The notes under the pieces are model-generated. The model was not told the DNA's origin. It searched no databases and worked only from the letters and a program-made list of their open reading frames with translations. From Trichobilharzia szidati (Eukaryota; Platyhelminthes; Trematoda; Strigeidida; Schistosomatidae), in contig OX235275.1 in NCBI GenBank assembly GCA_944472155.2, positions 55,011,228 to 55,075,227 of the forward strand: DNA of 64,000 bases, written 5' to 3'. Both the position numbers and the translations under genes were made by a program. Within the stretch, counting starts at the first letter, position 1; every line of letters starts with the position of its first letter. Of the stretch, positions 53,870-63,771 are shown piece after piece.

Positions 53870-53972
53870 GCGGACTTGATTTTAGTTAGAGACAACCAGT
53901 ACTGGGAGGAGTATTGGATACAAGTGTTTCGTCCTTCAAGTTTGGGACTCCTCATCAGTATTCTCAGTTCAG
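53870..53972 (-). mobile_element. SINE-H fragment with hammerhead core
   Basis: Minus strand: CTGATGA, GGA, GTCCCAAAC...GGACGAAAC (about 53929-53958). The head is missing. Confidence 0.75.
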
Positions 53973-54029
53973 ATAGATACTGATAACAATGGCTGGAGGT
54001 TGGGCTATGTCACGGGATTGAAGGACTCT

Positions 54030-54215
54030 TTTAGTGTGACTCAATTTTGAACTAGCTCTCTTCATGTAACCCGAAGTTCCTTAGTTCGATTCTCGATGTG
54101 GATAGGGTGGTTATTGGTGAGGACTGATGAAGAGTTCCAATGCTCGGAGGACGAAACATCTGTTCAGTACTTCCTTCTGGTTTTCAATAGTTCTCTAGTC
54201 AATCTCACGGGGTTG
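54030..54215 (+). mobile_element. SINE-H copy with hammerhead core
   Basis: B-box-like AGTTCGATTCTC, then core 54124-54156: CTGATGA, AGA, GTTCC...GGACGAAAC, then the tail. Confidence 0.78.
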
Positions 54216-54492
54216 GGAAGATACATCGATTGAGATGGCTAGTATATATGGGTTACGCATGCCCTAGCCATCGCCTTCCTCGACGAGCAGTGTTATCTGA
54301 TATAGAAGCAGGTTGGAAAAGAATTGAGAGATGGTGATCACACTAAAAATTTGTCGTCAGTCCGTGAAATCCTTGACATTTAGTTTGAGCCAGCCACATA
54401 GGGGGATGTGTTGACTTCCTGGTTGGTGCCCTCGGGATTCTAAGAACCAATGACTGGAGAGACTATTGGTGATATGGCTTGAAATTGTTCTC
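54216..54492 (+). mobile_element. RTE-1 LINE C-terminal fragment
   Basis: From the HRLRW-GHVLRMP region (near 54225-54290) to GACATGGCTCAAAATCG-like sequence. Stops and indels throughout. Confidence 0.75.
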
Positions 54493-54533
54493 TAACTGAA
54501 GTCAATTCCTTCGGGATGGAGATTGAATTCATA

Positions 54534-54838
54534 GGGTGCAGCAGATCGGGTGTGAGGACAAATACTCACCGAAGACATTGGCTAGTGGTCGCACTATGTT
54601 GTGAATTGGCAGAAGTTGAAATTCATGGGCTGGCCACTGGATTGGGTCCCACTGGCTTAATGGTTTACCAGTTTACCTTGTAACCAGAAGGTCCTGGGTC
54701 CGAACCCCGACGTATGCCTACTGATGAAGAGTCCCAAATTAGGAGGACCAAACGGCTGTTGAGTACTGCCTGCTGGTTTTCCAATGGTTCCCTAACTGTT
54801 GTCAGCTCATGATGAAATCCTGTAACCAATCATATTCA
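54534..54838 (+). mobile_element. SINE-H copy with 5' extension
   Basis: Extension, A box (CACTGGCTTAATGG), B box (GGGTCCGAACCCC), hammerhead region CTGATGA, AGA, GTCCC...AGGACC; the invariant GAAA reads CAAA, so the core is inactive. Confidence 0.85.
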
Positions 54839-54954
54839 ACAGTCCGCTAGATAAAAAACCAATTGAGTTTGATGGTAAAGTGTTCGAGAAGGTGATATTA
54901 CCTACTTTTAAAGAGAATTTATCTACTGAGTGTAGAGAACGTCTGCCATGGTGA

Positions 54955-55109
54955 TGAGTGGGAAAAAAAGATAAGGGGTGTAGAGTGCTAGATAAGAAAG
55001 GCGAGTCAGTTGGTTTGGTTATGAGAACCCCTGTCGATTGAGATAGCTAAGACAAATGTTCTGCATGCCGAACCACCAACTTTCTGGGTAAGTAATGTTA
55101 GCTCACATG
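54955..55109 (+). mobile_element. RTE-1 fragment, left part, interrupted by a Penelope-like element
   Basis: Eroded RTE-1 C-terminal region ending GTTAGCTCACATGG. It continues at 56024. Confidence 0.7.
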
Positions 55110-56023
55110 GAAAACTAGTAATGATAACATAAATAAGAGAGAATATAAGGCATCTACTGTTATACCATATAAGGAGGGGACATCTGAGAACCTACGTAGG
55201 ATTCTCAATAAAGCAGGTATTAGGGTGGCATTTAAACCTACAAACTCACTCAGGTAGGACAAGCTCTGTAGGCTAAAAGACCTGGTAAACACAATTAAAC
55301 AAAATAATATAATTTACAAAATACCTTGCAATGACTGTGAAGGAGGTCAACTACATAGGTCAAACTAGTAGATCGGGGGTAATCAGATTGTCGAAACATA
55401 AGAATTTAGCTAAGGTTAAAATGATTGACCCTACCCAAGAAGATAAGTAATTTAGAAAGAATCACACGACCTCAAAATAGGGTGGGAGAGGGTTAAAATT
55501 CTAAAAAGTAATCTATGTAGGTGGAGATAGAGACACGGGTTGATTACTGAATCCTGGTTCATCGAGTGAATCTACACCTAACACATGCAACAGAAATAAC
55601 TCAATGCAAATACCAGAGATATGGAAGATATTATTACCATCAGTCAGTCAAATCAGAGGAGGATAATAAATAATCGTAAATTGTATTCGATTTCAATTCA
55701 ATTCACGTATGTCACAACATCCTAACAAGTTACTTTTTATGACTATAAAAACACTCGTCTTATTTCCCATCTGATTGTAATTGATCAATAACACTAATAT
55801 TATTATTATTATTATTTCTGAATGTACATTATCCTATATTGATTTTTATTCCAATATCTAATCTATTCCACACATGTATATAAATGAAGGAAAAAAGTTG
55901 TGTGAGTAACTTGATATGATCATGAGCAATAGTTTGTGCTCGAGACGTGGTCATCAGTTAATATTACTGTACAACAACACTGTGTGACAGTTTATCAAAA
56001 TAAAATCTTCTCCATAATGGAGT
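55110..56023 (+). mobile_element. Penelope-like element inserted in RTE-1, with target duplication
   Basis: Encodes PYKEGTSENLRRILNKAGIR, VAFKPTNSLR, then RLKDLVNTIKQNNIIYKIPC and NDC, then an eroded GIY-YIG block, then the 3' untranslated region ending TAAAATCTTCTCCATAATGG. The direct repeat CACATG at 55104-55109 and 56024-56029 flanks it, which fits a target-site duplication. It is truncated at the 5' end. Confidence 0.87.
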
Positions 56024-56372
56024 CACATGCGGTTAGATTGGGAAAGAGTTAGAGGTAGTCATTATCAAAATCTGTCATCAGTCGATGAAGTCTTTGACTG
56101 TTGGTTTAAACCAGTCACATAGACAGGTGTAGACTGGGTTGATTGGGTACCTTGAGATGTTAAGAACCAAATATAGCTTGAGAGATTGTTGGTGATATGC
56201 CTCAAAACTGTTGTCAATGATACAAACGCACTTAGTACTCTTTGTATGATCCCTCAGATCTCTTAAGTCTTTATATTTTGTTACGTGTAATTGTTCTTTC
56301 TTCTGTGCATTTATCCTCCCTCTGATTCTTTTGAATCTTTTTTTCCCGTCTCTCTTTCTCTGTATATATTTG
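56024..56372 (+). mobile_element. RTE-1 fragment, right part
   Basis: Continuation of 54955-55109 past the Penelope insertion: GGTTAGATTGGGAAAGAG to the TTTGTGTGCT near the 3' end. It is fused there to the next RTE-1 copy. Confidence 0.72.
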
Positions 56373-56373
56373 T

Positions 56374-57012
56374 GTGCTCTATGGCTCTGAAACATGGCCA
56401 ATACGAGTTGAAGACATAAAAACGTTGGCTGTTTTTGATCATAGATGTCTACGATCTCTTTCTCAAGTTAGGTGGTGGTATAATAAGGTAAGTAATGTTG
56501 ACGATAGGCGTAGAGTGTTGGGCAAACAGGGAAAATCAACCGACGAGGCTATAAAGTTACATAGATTGAGATGGCTAGGTCACGTGCTGTGCATGCCTAA
56601 CCATCGCCTCCCCCGACGGACGGGCATTACCAGCTGATATAGGTGCAGGTTGGAAGAGTAAAAGTGGTGGCCAAACAAAAACATGGCCTCATCAATCCAT
56701 GAAATCCTTGACAGTTAAACTGAGTCAGGTAGGGAGGGAGATGCAGACTTCCGGATTGGGGCCCGCCCTCGGGACTCAAGAATCAATGGCTGGAGACAAT
56801 AGGCGACATGGCTCGAAATCGTTGTCAATGGCTTACGCAGATGTATTCAGTCTCTGTAATCTTTCATATTCCTTTCTATCATTACTCATTCTGTTTCACC
56901 CTTATAATTATCTAAATTCTATTGATTCTCTTCTCTCATTTGGAGCTATTTGGAACGTGGCAACTCGAACTGCTGCACTTCGGTGTCAAGTTCTATGTTG
57001 AATCCAGCCAGC
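56374..57012 (+). mobile_element. RTE-1 LINE C-terminal and 3' end
   Basis: Frame 56374-56637: GSETWPIRVEDIKTLAVFDH, RCLRSLSQVRW, then LHRLRWLGHVLCMPNHRLPR. It continues to a CAGC-type tail at about 57003-57016. Same subfamily as 1003-1715, with long stretches of near identity. Confidence 0.85.
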
Positions 57013-57017
57013 AGCAG

Positions 57018-57090
57018 CTCTGTATGAAGTGTGGCACAAGTTGAACTGCTACACTTGTGTTTAAGTTCTATTTTGAAACTTATTCAGTTA
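57018..57090 (+). mobile_element. RTE-1 3'-end sliver
   Basis: GAAGTGTGGCACAAGTTGAAC to CTATTTTGAAACTTATTC: a separate copy of the last bases of RTE-1. Confidence 0.6.
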
Positions 57091-57289
57091 GTCGTGCATC
57101 ACCTTGTGCGTCGTTTTTAGTATTTCAAGAATTAGATAATGTTCTGGTTAGGAGGGGAGGAGGACTAGCACGATACCCTTGTATATTCTGCTTCACTCTG
57201 AGTTGGGCTCTAGTTTTCCACTTGACCCCAGTAATAGTTAAATATTGATACAAACCGGTTGACAACTTGCAATAACATGCAAACCTGAT

Positions 57290-57826
57290 ATAAGCACAAA
57301 ACTTGGGCACTGTGGAAGAGTATAACTCCATTACGGATAAGATTTTTAATAATAATAGCTTTATTCCAAACAGTATTTATGGTATATGTATGGAGTTTTC
57401 AGCGTGTATTACAATATTTTGATAAATCACACAGTGGTGTTATACAGTCATATTAACTGATGACCACGTTTCGAGCACAAACTATTGCTCATAATCATAT
57501 CAAGGCATTACTCACACAACTTTCTTGCTTCATTTATATACATGTGTGGAATTGACTAGATATTGGGATAAAAATCAATATAAGACAAGGTACATTCAGA
57601 AATAATAATATGAGTGTTATCAATCAAGTACCATAAGATGGGAAATAAAACGAGTGTTTTTATAGTCAAAATAAGTAACTTGTTAGAATGTCGTAATGTG
57701 CGTGAATTGAAATAGAATTTTAAGATTATTTATTATCCTGCTCTGATTTGACTGACTAGTGGTAATAATATCTTCCATATCTCTGGTATTTGCGTTGAGT
57801 CATTTCTGTTGCATTTGTTCGGCGTA
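57290..57826 (-). mobile_element. Penelope-like element, 3' untranslated end, inverted
   Basis: Minus-strand copy of the Penelope 3' region (same as 38890-39300 and the reverse of 58640-59130). It contains a short unrelated insert at about 57344-57410. It stands back-to-back with the next piece. Confidence 0.8.
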
Positions 57827-57925
57827 GACTCTGTAGGCTAAAAGACCCTGTCGTTTGACCCAATTAAACCAAATAATATTATTTACAAAATACCTTGCAA
57901 TGACCGTGATTTAGGTCAACTATAT
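57827..57925 (+). mobile_element. Penelope-like element, coding remnant, left of an insertion
   Basis: CTCTGTAGGCTAAAAGACCC to ATTTACAAAATACCTTGCAATGACC matches the linker before the GIY-YIG block (LCRLKD...IYKIPCND). The element resumes at 58480. Confidence 0.78.
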
Positions 57926-58479
57926 ACTTACTTTACTTTACTTCGTCTGTCTCCTACGGGAGGATGACCCGGCTTCATGAACATCTCGAATCATCGCTGC
58001 CCAGGCACAGCGATCTGATGCAAGGTTTTGCGACAAGGTTTTCCAATTCTTGTTCGACAGATGGAGTCCGTAGACGGTTTGTAGCCCCAGGCACTCCATA
58101 TCAGCCTTGACTGTACCACGTTTGTAAGAGAGTTCATGAAGTTTCATGGGAATTTGGTACGAGTGATGTCCCCAGAATCGCTCGGCCTTTTGTTTGAGAG
58201 TGCAGCTCTAGCCTTTACACAACCAAGTGTGACCTACAAGGCAGTAGGAGTGGAGTAGGGAGTCCACTATCCATTGGCAGCCGGTGACCGGAGTTCGGTT
58301 CATACGCCTTTTTGAATGGGGCCAGACATCCAGGACATCCAACAAGCCCTTTGTCCATACGTCTGCCGGTGAGCTCCAGTGAGCTTCATACGCCAGTCGT
58401 TGGAGGTTTGGAATCAGGGTTTAGCCATCTCCCCTAGACTGTCATCCAATGGAAAGTCAACCTGGTGAAGAGCGCCGGG
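57926..58479 (-). mobile_element. Fragment of a further LINE inserted in the Penelope-like element
   Basis: GC-richer than its surroundings. The minus-strand frame 57938-58147 ends KTLSQNLASDRCAWAAMIRD and a short basic tail, like the C-termini of non-LTR polyproteins (LA-DR-AW). It is followed by an AAGTA repeat, TACTTTACTTTACTT on the plus strand, at the left border. Family not determined. Confidence 0.6.
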
Positions 58480-59135
58480 GGTAATCAGATTGTCGGAACA
58501 TAAGAACTTAGCTAAGTTAAGAATGATTGACCCTGAGAAGATGAATAATTTAGAAAAAAGCTCAGCACTACATTGCACTGCATGCATTCGCACACAACCA
58601 CACAATAGGGTGGTGGGAGAGGGTTAAAATTCTAAGAAGTAATATAGGTAGGTGGAGAGAGAGGGAGATTAGTGAATCCTGGTTCATTGAGTCTACACTC
58701 AACACATGTAACAGAAATGACTCAATGCAAATACTAGAGATATGTAAGATATTAGCTCCAGTGAGCCAAATCAGAGGAGGATAGTAAATAATCTCAAAAT
58801 TCTATTTCTATGCAAGCAAATCACAACATTCTAACAAGTTATTTATTATGACTAAAAAAGAAAACACTCACCTTATTTCCCATCTGATTTTATTTGATGG
58901 ATAACACTCATATTATTATTTCTGAATGTACTTTATTTTATATTGTTGATTTTATTCAAATATTTAATCATCAATTCCACTTATGTATACAAATGAAGAA
59001 AAAAGTTGTGTGAGTAGTGACGTGGTATAATTATGAAGAATAATTTGTGCTCGAAACGTGGTCGTCAGTTAATATTACTGTATAACAACACTGTATGGTT
59101 TATCAAAATAAAATCTTATCCATAATGAACATGCA
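58480..59135 (+). mobile_element. Penelope-like element, GIY-YIG trace and 3' end
   Basis: Starts within the endonuclease block (GGTAATCAGATTGTCGG corresponds to SGVIRLS), then stops, then the 3' untranslated end with GTGCTCGAAACGTGGTCGTC and TAAAATCTTATCCATAATG. Confidence 0.82.
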
Positions 59136-60098
59136 AACCACACTAGAGAGTTAACATCTTGTTGTGTTCTAGGATTCTGTCATGCTGTGTATCCTGGTGA
59201 AAACTCGCTTCTCCAAGCTGAGGATGTGTATGTATCAATTGTGTAGAATTGCTTGCATTTGAGATCTCATGACATTGTGTTTAGACATGATGATGCAGAT
59301 GGTCTTTCGGTAAGTGTGGCGTCATCTTAGTACACCCACCGGCTTCGGTGAATTGGACGCGTACCGTGAATATCATCCCAGAGGCTCGTATACCGTACAC
59401 TATTTGTTCGTCCTGGGACTAGATAGGAAAATTTGAGAAGTTATTTAGCCTATAACTAACTTGTTGCCGTGGTGGGATAAAGGGTAGTTGTGTTAGATTG
59501 GCATCTGTCGGGACATCATAACACCCTCCCCGGGAGTGGCGTCCAGAAGGTAATCTGAATCAGTAGTTCAAGAAGTTGTCATGAATCTGTTCGATGACAG
59601 TTCTTGTAGTAACTAGAAATTCTGCATAAATGTTTATGTATCACTGACAGAATACTTTGCCTCTTTATGAGGTTTAACTCTGATGAATTTACCCAGCCTG
59701 ATAATGAAGTGTTCACGATAAAATATCAAAGCTCCAGAGAACGCCCGAGCAATTGTTTTGCTCTATCTAAGCTTGAGCCCCTCAAACTCAATTCCTGGAC
59801 TATGTGAGCCATACATTTCTTGTGTGAGGGTTAAATAATACCACCCAGTTGTCCAGTCTCTGTGCTTGTGGGGCAGGATGTACTGGATGAAAGTCAACAG
59901 CTTATGCCAATAAACCACATCTCCACTATTTCAGCTACACACACACACACCTCCGATAGCGTGCACAAATAAGCGTATCCCGTGTAGTCACATGCAGTTA
60001 AATGTTGTTGTTGCTGTTGTGTTTTTCGCTTTCTCCCGCCTCCCCTTCCTCAATTTTCAATATTTTCTTGTTTGTTATTATTGTTATTATTATTTTAG
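59136..60098. other. Intron sequence, unassigned
   Basis: End of AP180 intron 3 (41896-60098, 18.2 kb). 59330-59600 is somewhat GC-richer. No coding motif recognised; the branch/acceptor region ends TTATTATTATTTTAG. Confidence 0.4.
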
Positions 60099-60204
60099 CA
60101 ACCCACAGGATCTCTGTATTTCTACGACCTTATGCAAAGTATTTAGATGAAAAAGCAGCATCTTATCGTGAAGTGGCCTTTGATTTTTGTCGTTTAAAAC
60201 GTGG
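60099..60204 (+). CDS. PICALM: AP180/CALM clathrin adaptor, coding exon 4
   Basis: Completes the split Ser codon and encodes THRISVFLRPYAKYLDEKAA, then SYREVAFDFCRLKR, ending two bases into a Gly codon before GTAAGT. Human has STFIRRYSRYLNEKAVSYRQVAFDFTKVKRG. This is the ANTH helix bundle around residue 130-165. Phases agree with exon 3, which lies 18.2 kb upstream. The rest of the ANTH domain and the clathrin/AP-2-binding C-terminus were not found before 64000 and should lie to the right. Confidence 0.94.
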
Positions 60205-60711
60205 GTAAGTTATCTCATTCAATCTATCTAATATGTATATATGTTTGTAATCCTACGTTATTGTTATCCTCTTGGGTTCCGAATGGAACACAATGGGATT
60301 CTTCCTCCTCCTTCTCCTCAGATAATCTCCACTATGTCACCATCGAGGCGCGACGCCCAACTCATCTTTTCCTATTCGGGTTCCACTCAGGGGTCTATTC
60401 GACGCATAATGTCACTGAATGGTCCCATGAGCTTGTGCCCGATTCCTCTCTATTTCCTTCTGCGCATGTCTGTTAGGTGATAGATTGTTTGTTGGTTTGT
60501 CTTCAGAGTTCCTTGTTCTCTATTCTTTCTGAACCCTCATCTGATCTTCAGTATGGTGCCAGGGAAGTCACCTGTTGATAAAAATCTGACACTCATGTCA
60601 AGTCTCTGAACCACATAGAGAAGCACTGGCTTGACTTGGCATTAGTACTGAAGCCAATTCTCATTGTTCATTCTCGAAATCAATCAAATCTCTGCCCTGT
60701 AAGTCTCAACT
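60205..60711. other. Intron sequence, unassigned
   Basis: 60201-60480 has overlapping open frames without known motifs. Confidence 0.3.
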
Positions 60712-60830
60712 GGGATGAAGTTACGACCAGTAGGGTTGGGTGGTCCACGAATTTGTTGGGTGTGTGAACAAATACTTGCCGACGACACATTGATTGGCAG
60801 TCGTACTGCGACGGTAGGAGACAAGAGAAT
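60712..60830 (+). mobile_element. SINE-H 5' extension fragment
   Basis: Contains GACCAGTAGGGTTGGG, GTGTGAACAAATACTTGCCG and GGCAGTCGTACTGCG; the head and hammerhead are missing. Confidence 0.6.
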
Positions 60831-61009
60831 TTTTAGAATTTGGTATCTCTATGTAGCGAAACTATGCCAAACCCTATAAGAAAATCGTCATTTGCACAGA
60901 TCGGATCGGTCCATGTTGTGCTTGCTACTTCTGCCCTTCCTTCGCGTATTATGTGTTTCTTTGTATTCTTTTCGTGTGTCTCCCATGTTTTGCCGCCGCA
61001 ATACTCGGT

Positions 61010-62308
61010 TGGTCGACATAGAACTTTGCACATATGTGCAGCAGTTCAAGTCGCCACACTCCATGTAGCACACAAAGCAAGAGAAGATATTTAGCTGTTC
61101 AAACATTACTAACTTGTAGACAATCTACTATTTGACATTGTATCATACTTGATCGTGCCTGTAAAAATGGCATGCATTTTCATGTAAATTTATGTTTATA
61201 TGAAAACATAAAATTATTAAATTATTAAATATTAAAGAAAGTAGAAGAAATGCATAATAGAGACAGTAAACAGAGGTGTGAGACAAAGGTATAGTAATGA
61301 CGAAGAACAAAACAGTTTCATTGGAAATCATAAGTCACAAGGAGTGGATGCATCTGCGCCAGCCATTGAGAACGATGAGTTTGAGCCATATCACCAATTG
61401 TTTCCAACCATTGGTTTTTACCGTCCCGAGGACCCCAACCAGGAAGTTTACATCTCCCTACGTGCCTGGTTTAAACTAACTGTTGTGGATTTCATTGACT
61501 GATGAAGTCATGTTTTGGTTCGGCCACCACCACTAGCTTTTCTCCAGCCTGACCCTATGTCAGCTAACATTGCCCATTATCGAGGAAGGCGATGACTAGG
61601 CATGCGCAACGCATGTCCTAATCATCTCAGTCGAGGTAGCTTGACAGCCTCGTCTATTGATTTCCCCTCCCGCCTACCTAGCACTCGACCGATGCCTAAC
61701 CTCAATATTGCTCACCTTGTTATACCACTTCACGCGGGAGATAGAACGCAGGCACCTATGATCAAAGACAGCTAATCTTTTCATGTCTTCCACTCTCAAT
61801 GGCCAGGTTTCACAGCCATAGAGGAGGACGGAGCGAACTGTTGAGCAGTACACACACCCTTTGTTCGATAGCCAGCCGGATATCACGTATACTCATCCAG
61901 AGGCGGCGTAAACTGGCATATGCGAAACTAGCCCTCTGTATTCGTGCTGAGATTTCGTCGGAGATCAACCCGTTGGGGCTGATGGTACTTCCCAAATAAG
62001 TGAAGCGGTCAACGTGCTCTACCACTTCACTTCCTATTTCCAATCTAGGGGTCGGTGAAGTCCAATCCTGCAGCATCATCTTACATTTTACAGGGGCGAA
62101 TCGCATGCCAAACATACGAAGATTGCAGCTCAAGGTGTTCAGAAGACTCCGCATTTTGTCAGCGTCCCCGCCTAGAAGGACTATATCGTCCGCATATTCT
62201 AAGTCGACGAGATTATTCCCTGGTAGCAAGTCAATCCCTGAGCCGCTGAAGTGTGTTAGGGCTAAGTCCATTATTACGTCTATGATGAAGTTGAATAGGA
62301 ATGGGAAT
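61010..62308 (-). mobile_element. RTE-1 LINE 3' part, inverted (composite copy B)
   Basis: Minus-strand copy from CGGTTGGTCGACATAG to AATAGGAATGGGAAT at the same internal breakpoint as 43574. The frame 61810-62271 (153 codons) encodes FSGSGIDLLPGNNLVDLEYA, then the DD catalytic pair and IVLLGGDADKMRSLLNTLS, then FTYLGSTISPNGLISDEISA. The 61674-61886 frame carries SVLLYGCETWPLRVEDMKRL. It is interrupted at 61089-61240. Confidence 0.88.
61089..61240 (+). mobile_element. CR1-like LINE 3' end inserted in the RTE-1 copy
   Basis: Interrupts the RTE-1 3' region between GCAAGAGAAGA and AAGAAAGTAGAAG. The inserted segment includes TTGATCGTGCCTGTAAAAATGG and ends in an AAATTATT repeat, as at 29985-30162. 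A short AAGA/AGA repeat at the borders may be the target duplication. Confidence 0.75.
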
Positions 62309-62623
62309 TGTTCATTTCTTCTCTCTCTCTCTCTGTCTTTGATGTCAAATCTATCTCTTCGCTATTTGATATTATTTTTTGTGCAGATGAACGTCTCTGC
62401 ATATACTGCTGATAAATCTTGTCAGTAGCACACGTCATACACTATCAAGTGTTATTTAAGAGTTGAGAGGAGAGAGTGTGTCATCGTGATATATGTCCAC
62501 TGTAACTTATTCAAGGAGCATGAAATAAACGTCAGTCTATGGTCAATGACTGCAACAAGACAATCATCCTGTGCTAAGTGGTAAATCATATGGCGAGTAA
62601 TATTTCTAGGTCAGGTGTCGTGT
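62309..62623 (+). repeat. Linker of the inverted RTE-1 unit, copy B
   Basis: Second copy of the linker at 43575-43878: same CT run, same order of blocks (GTGTCATCGTGATATATGTC, GAGCATGAAATAAACGTCAG, GGTCAGGTGTCGTGT), with scattered differences. Confidence 0.85.
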
Positions 62624-63450
62624 TGGTAGAGCGCGTTGACCACTTCATTCATTTGGGAAGTCGCATCAGCAGCCAACGTCAGCGGAGTTGATCGCTGACG
62701 AAATCTCACCACGACGGATACAGAAGGCCCGTTTCGCACATATGCCAGTTTACACCGTCTCTGGTGTGTAGACGTGATTGATATCCAACTGGCTGGCTGT
62801 CGACCAAAGGCCGTGTGTGTGTGTACCCCTCAGCAGTCAATTCGCTCTGTCCTCCTTTATGGCTGTGAGTGAGACTTGGCCAGCATTGTAAGTGGAAGAC
62901 ATGAGGAGGCCGGCTAAATGTCTTTGATAATAGGTGCCTGATTTATATCTCTAGTATGAAGTGGTATAATAGGGTGAGCAATATTGAGGTTAGGCATCCG
63001 TCCAGTGAGTGCTAGGTAGGCGGGAGGGGAAATCAATCGACGAGATTGTGAACCAGCTGCATCGATTGAGATGGTTAGGACATGTGTTGCGTATGCCTAG
63101 CCATCGCCTTTCTGGACAATGGGCAGTGCTAACTGACTGATATAGGATGAATCAGGTTGGAAGAGAGAGAGAGAGAGCTACTGGTGGCCAAACAAAAGCA
63201 TGGCTTCATCAGTCAATGAAATCCACAAGAGGTAGTTTAAGTCAGCCAACCGGCCATCCAGTCACTTAGGGAGGTGTAGACTAGCTTCCTGACTGACTGG
63301 TTGGAGTCATCAGGATGGTAAAAAAAACCAATGAGGGCTGAAGATAGTTGGTGATACGGCTCAAACTCATCATTCTCCGTGATGACTGGCGCAGATGCAT
63401 CCACTCCTTGTGACTTATAATACGCAATAAAACTATATTGTTATTCGATA
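62624..63450 (+). mobile_element. RTE-1 LINE 3' part, plus strand (composite copy B)
   Basis: Begins at the same RTE-1 base as 43879. The C-terminal region is broken by many small insertions (e.g. near 62720-62830 and 63240-63310). It ends near GCAATAAAACTATATTG without the usual tandem-repeat tail. Confidence 0.82.
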
Positions 63451-63479
63451 TATTACTATTCTGTGCTAGTAGTATCGAT

Positions 63480-63690
63480 GTGCCATCAGATTTCTGGCCC
63501 AGCAGTTGGAATAGTCGACAAGCTTGTCCACATAACTTGAAGGTTCTTGGTTCGACTGCCCCAGTCGGCTGCGTAAAGATGGACAGTCCTACACTAGGTA
63601 GGCGAAACAGCTATCCACTACTCATTTCGTGTGTGTTGCAACGACTCTGTAGCTTACCTCAATCTGTGATCAAATCTGGAAAGGAGAGGG
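63480..63690 (+). mobile_element. SINE-H, degenerate
   Basis: B-box-like TGGTTCGACTGCCC, a worn hammerhead region (GATGGACAGTCCTACACTAGG, GCGAAAC) and a CAATCTGTGATCAAATC tail. Confidence 0.6.
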
Positions 63691-63771
63691 AGAGAGAGGC
63701 TTTATTAAGTTTGTTATTAGTAAAAAAATTTATTCCTAATTATTTATGTTTTCACGAGTTGATCACGGAGT

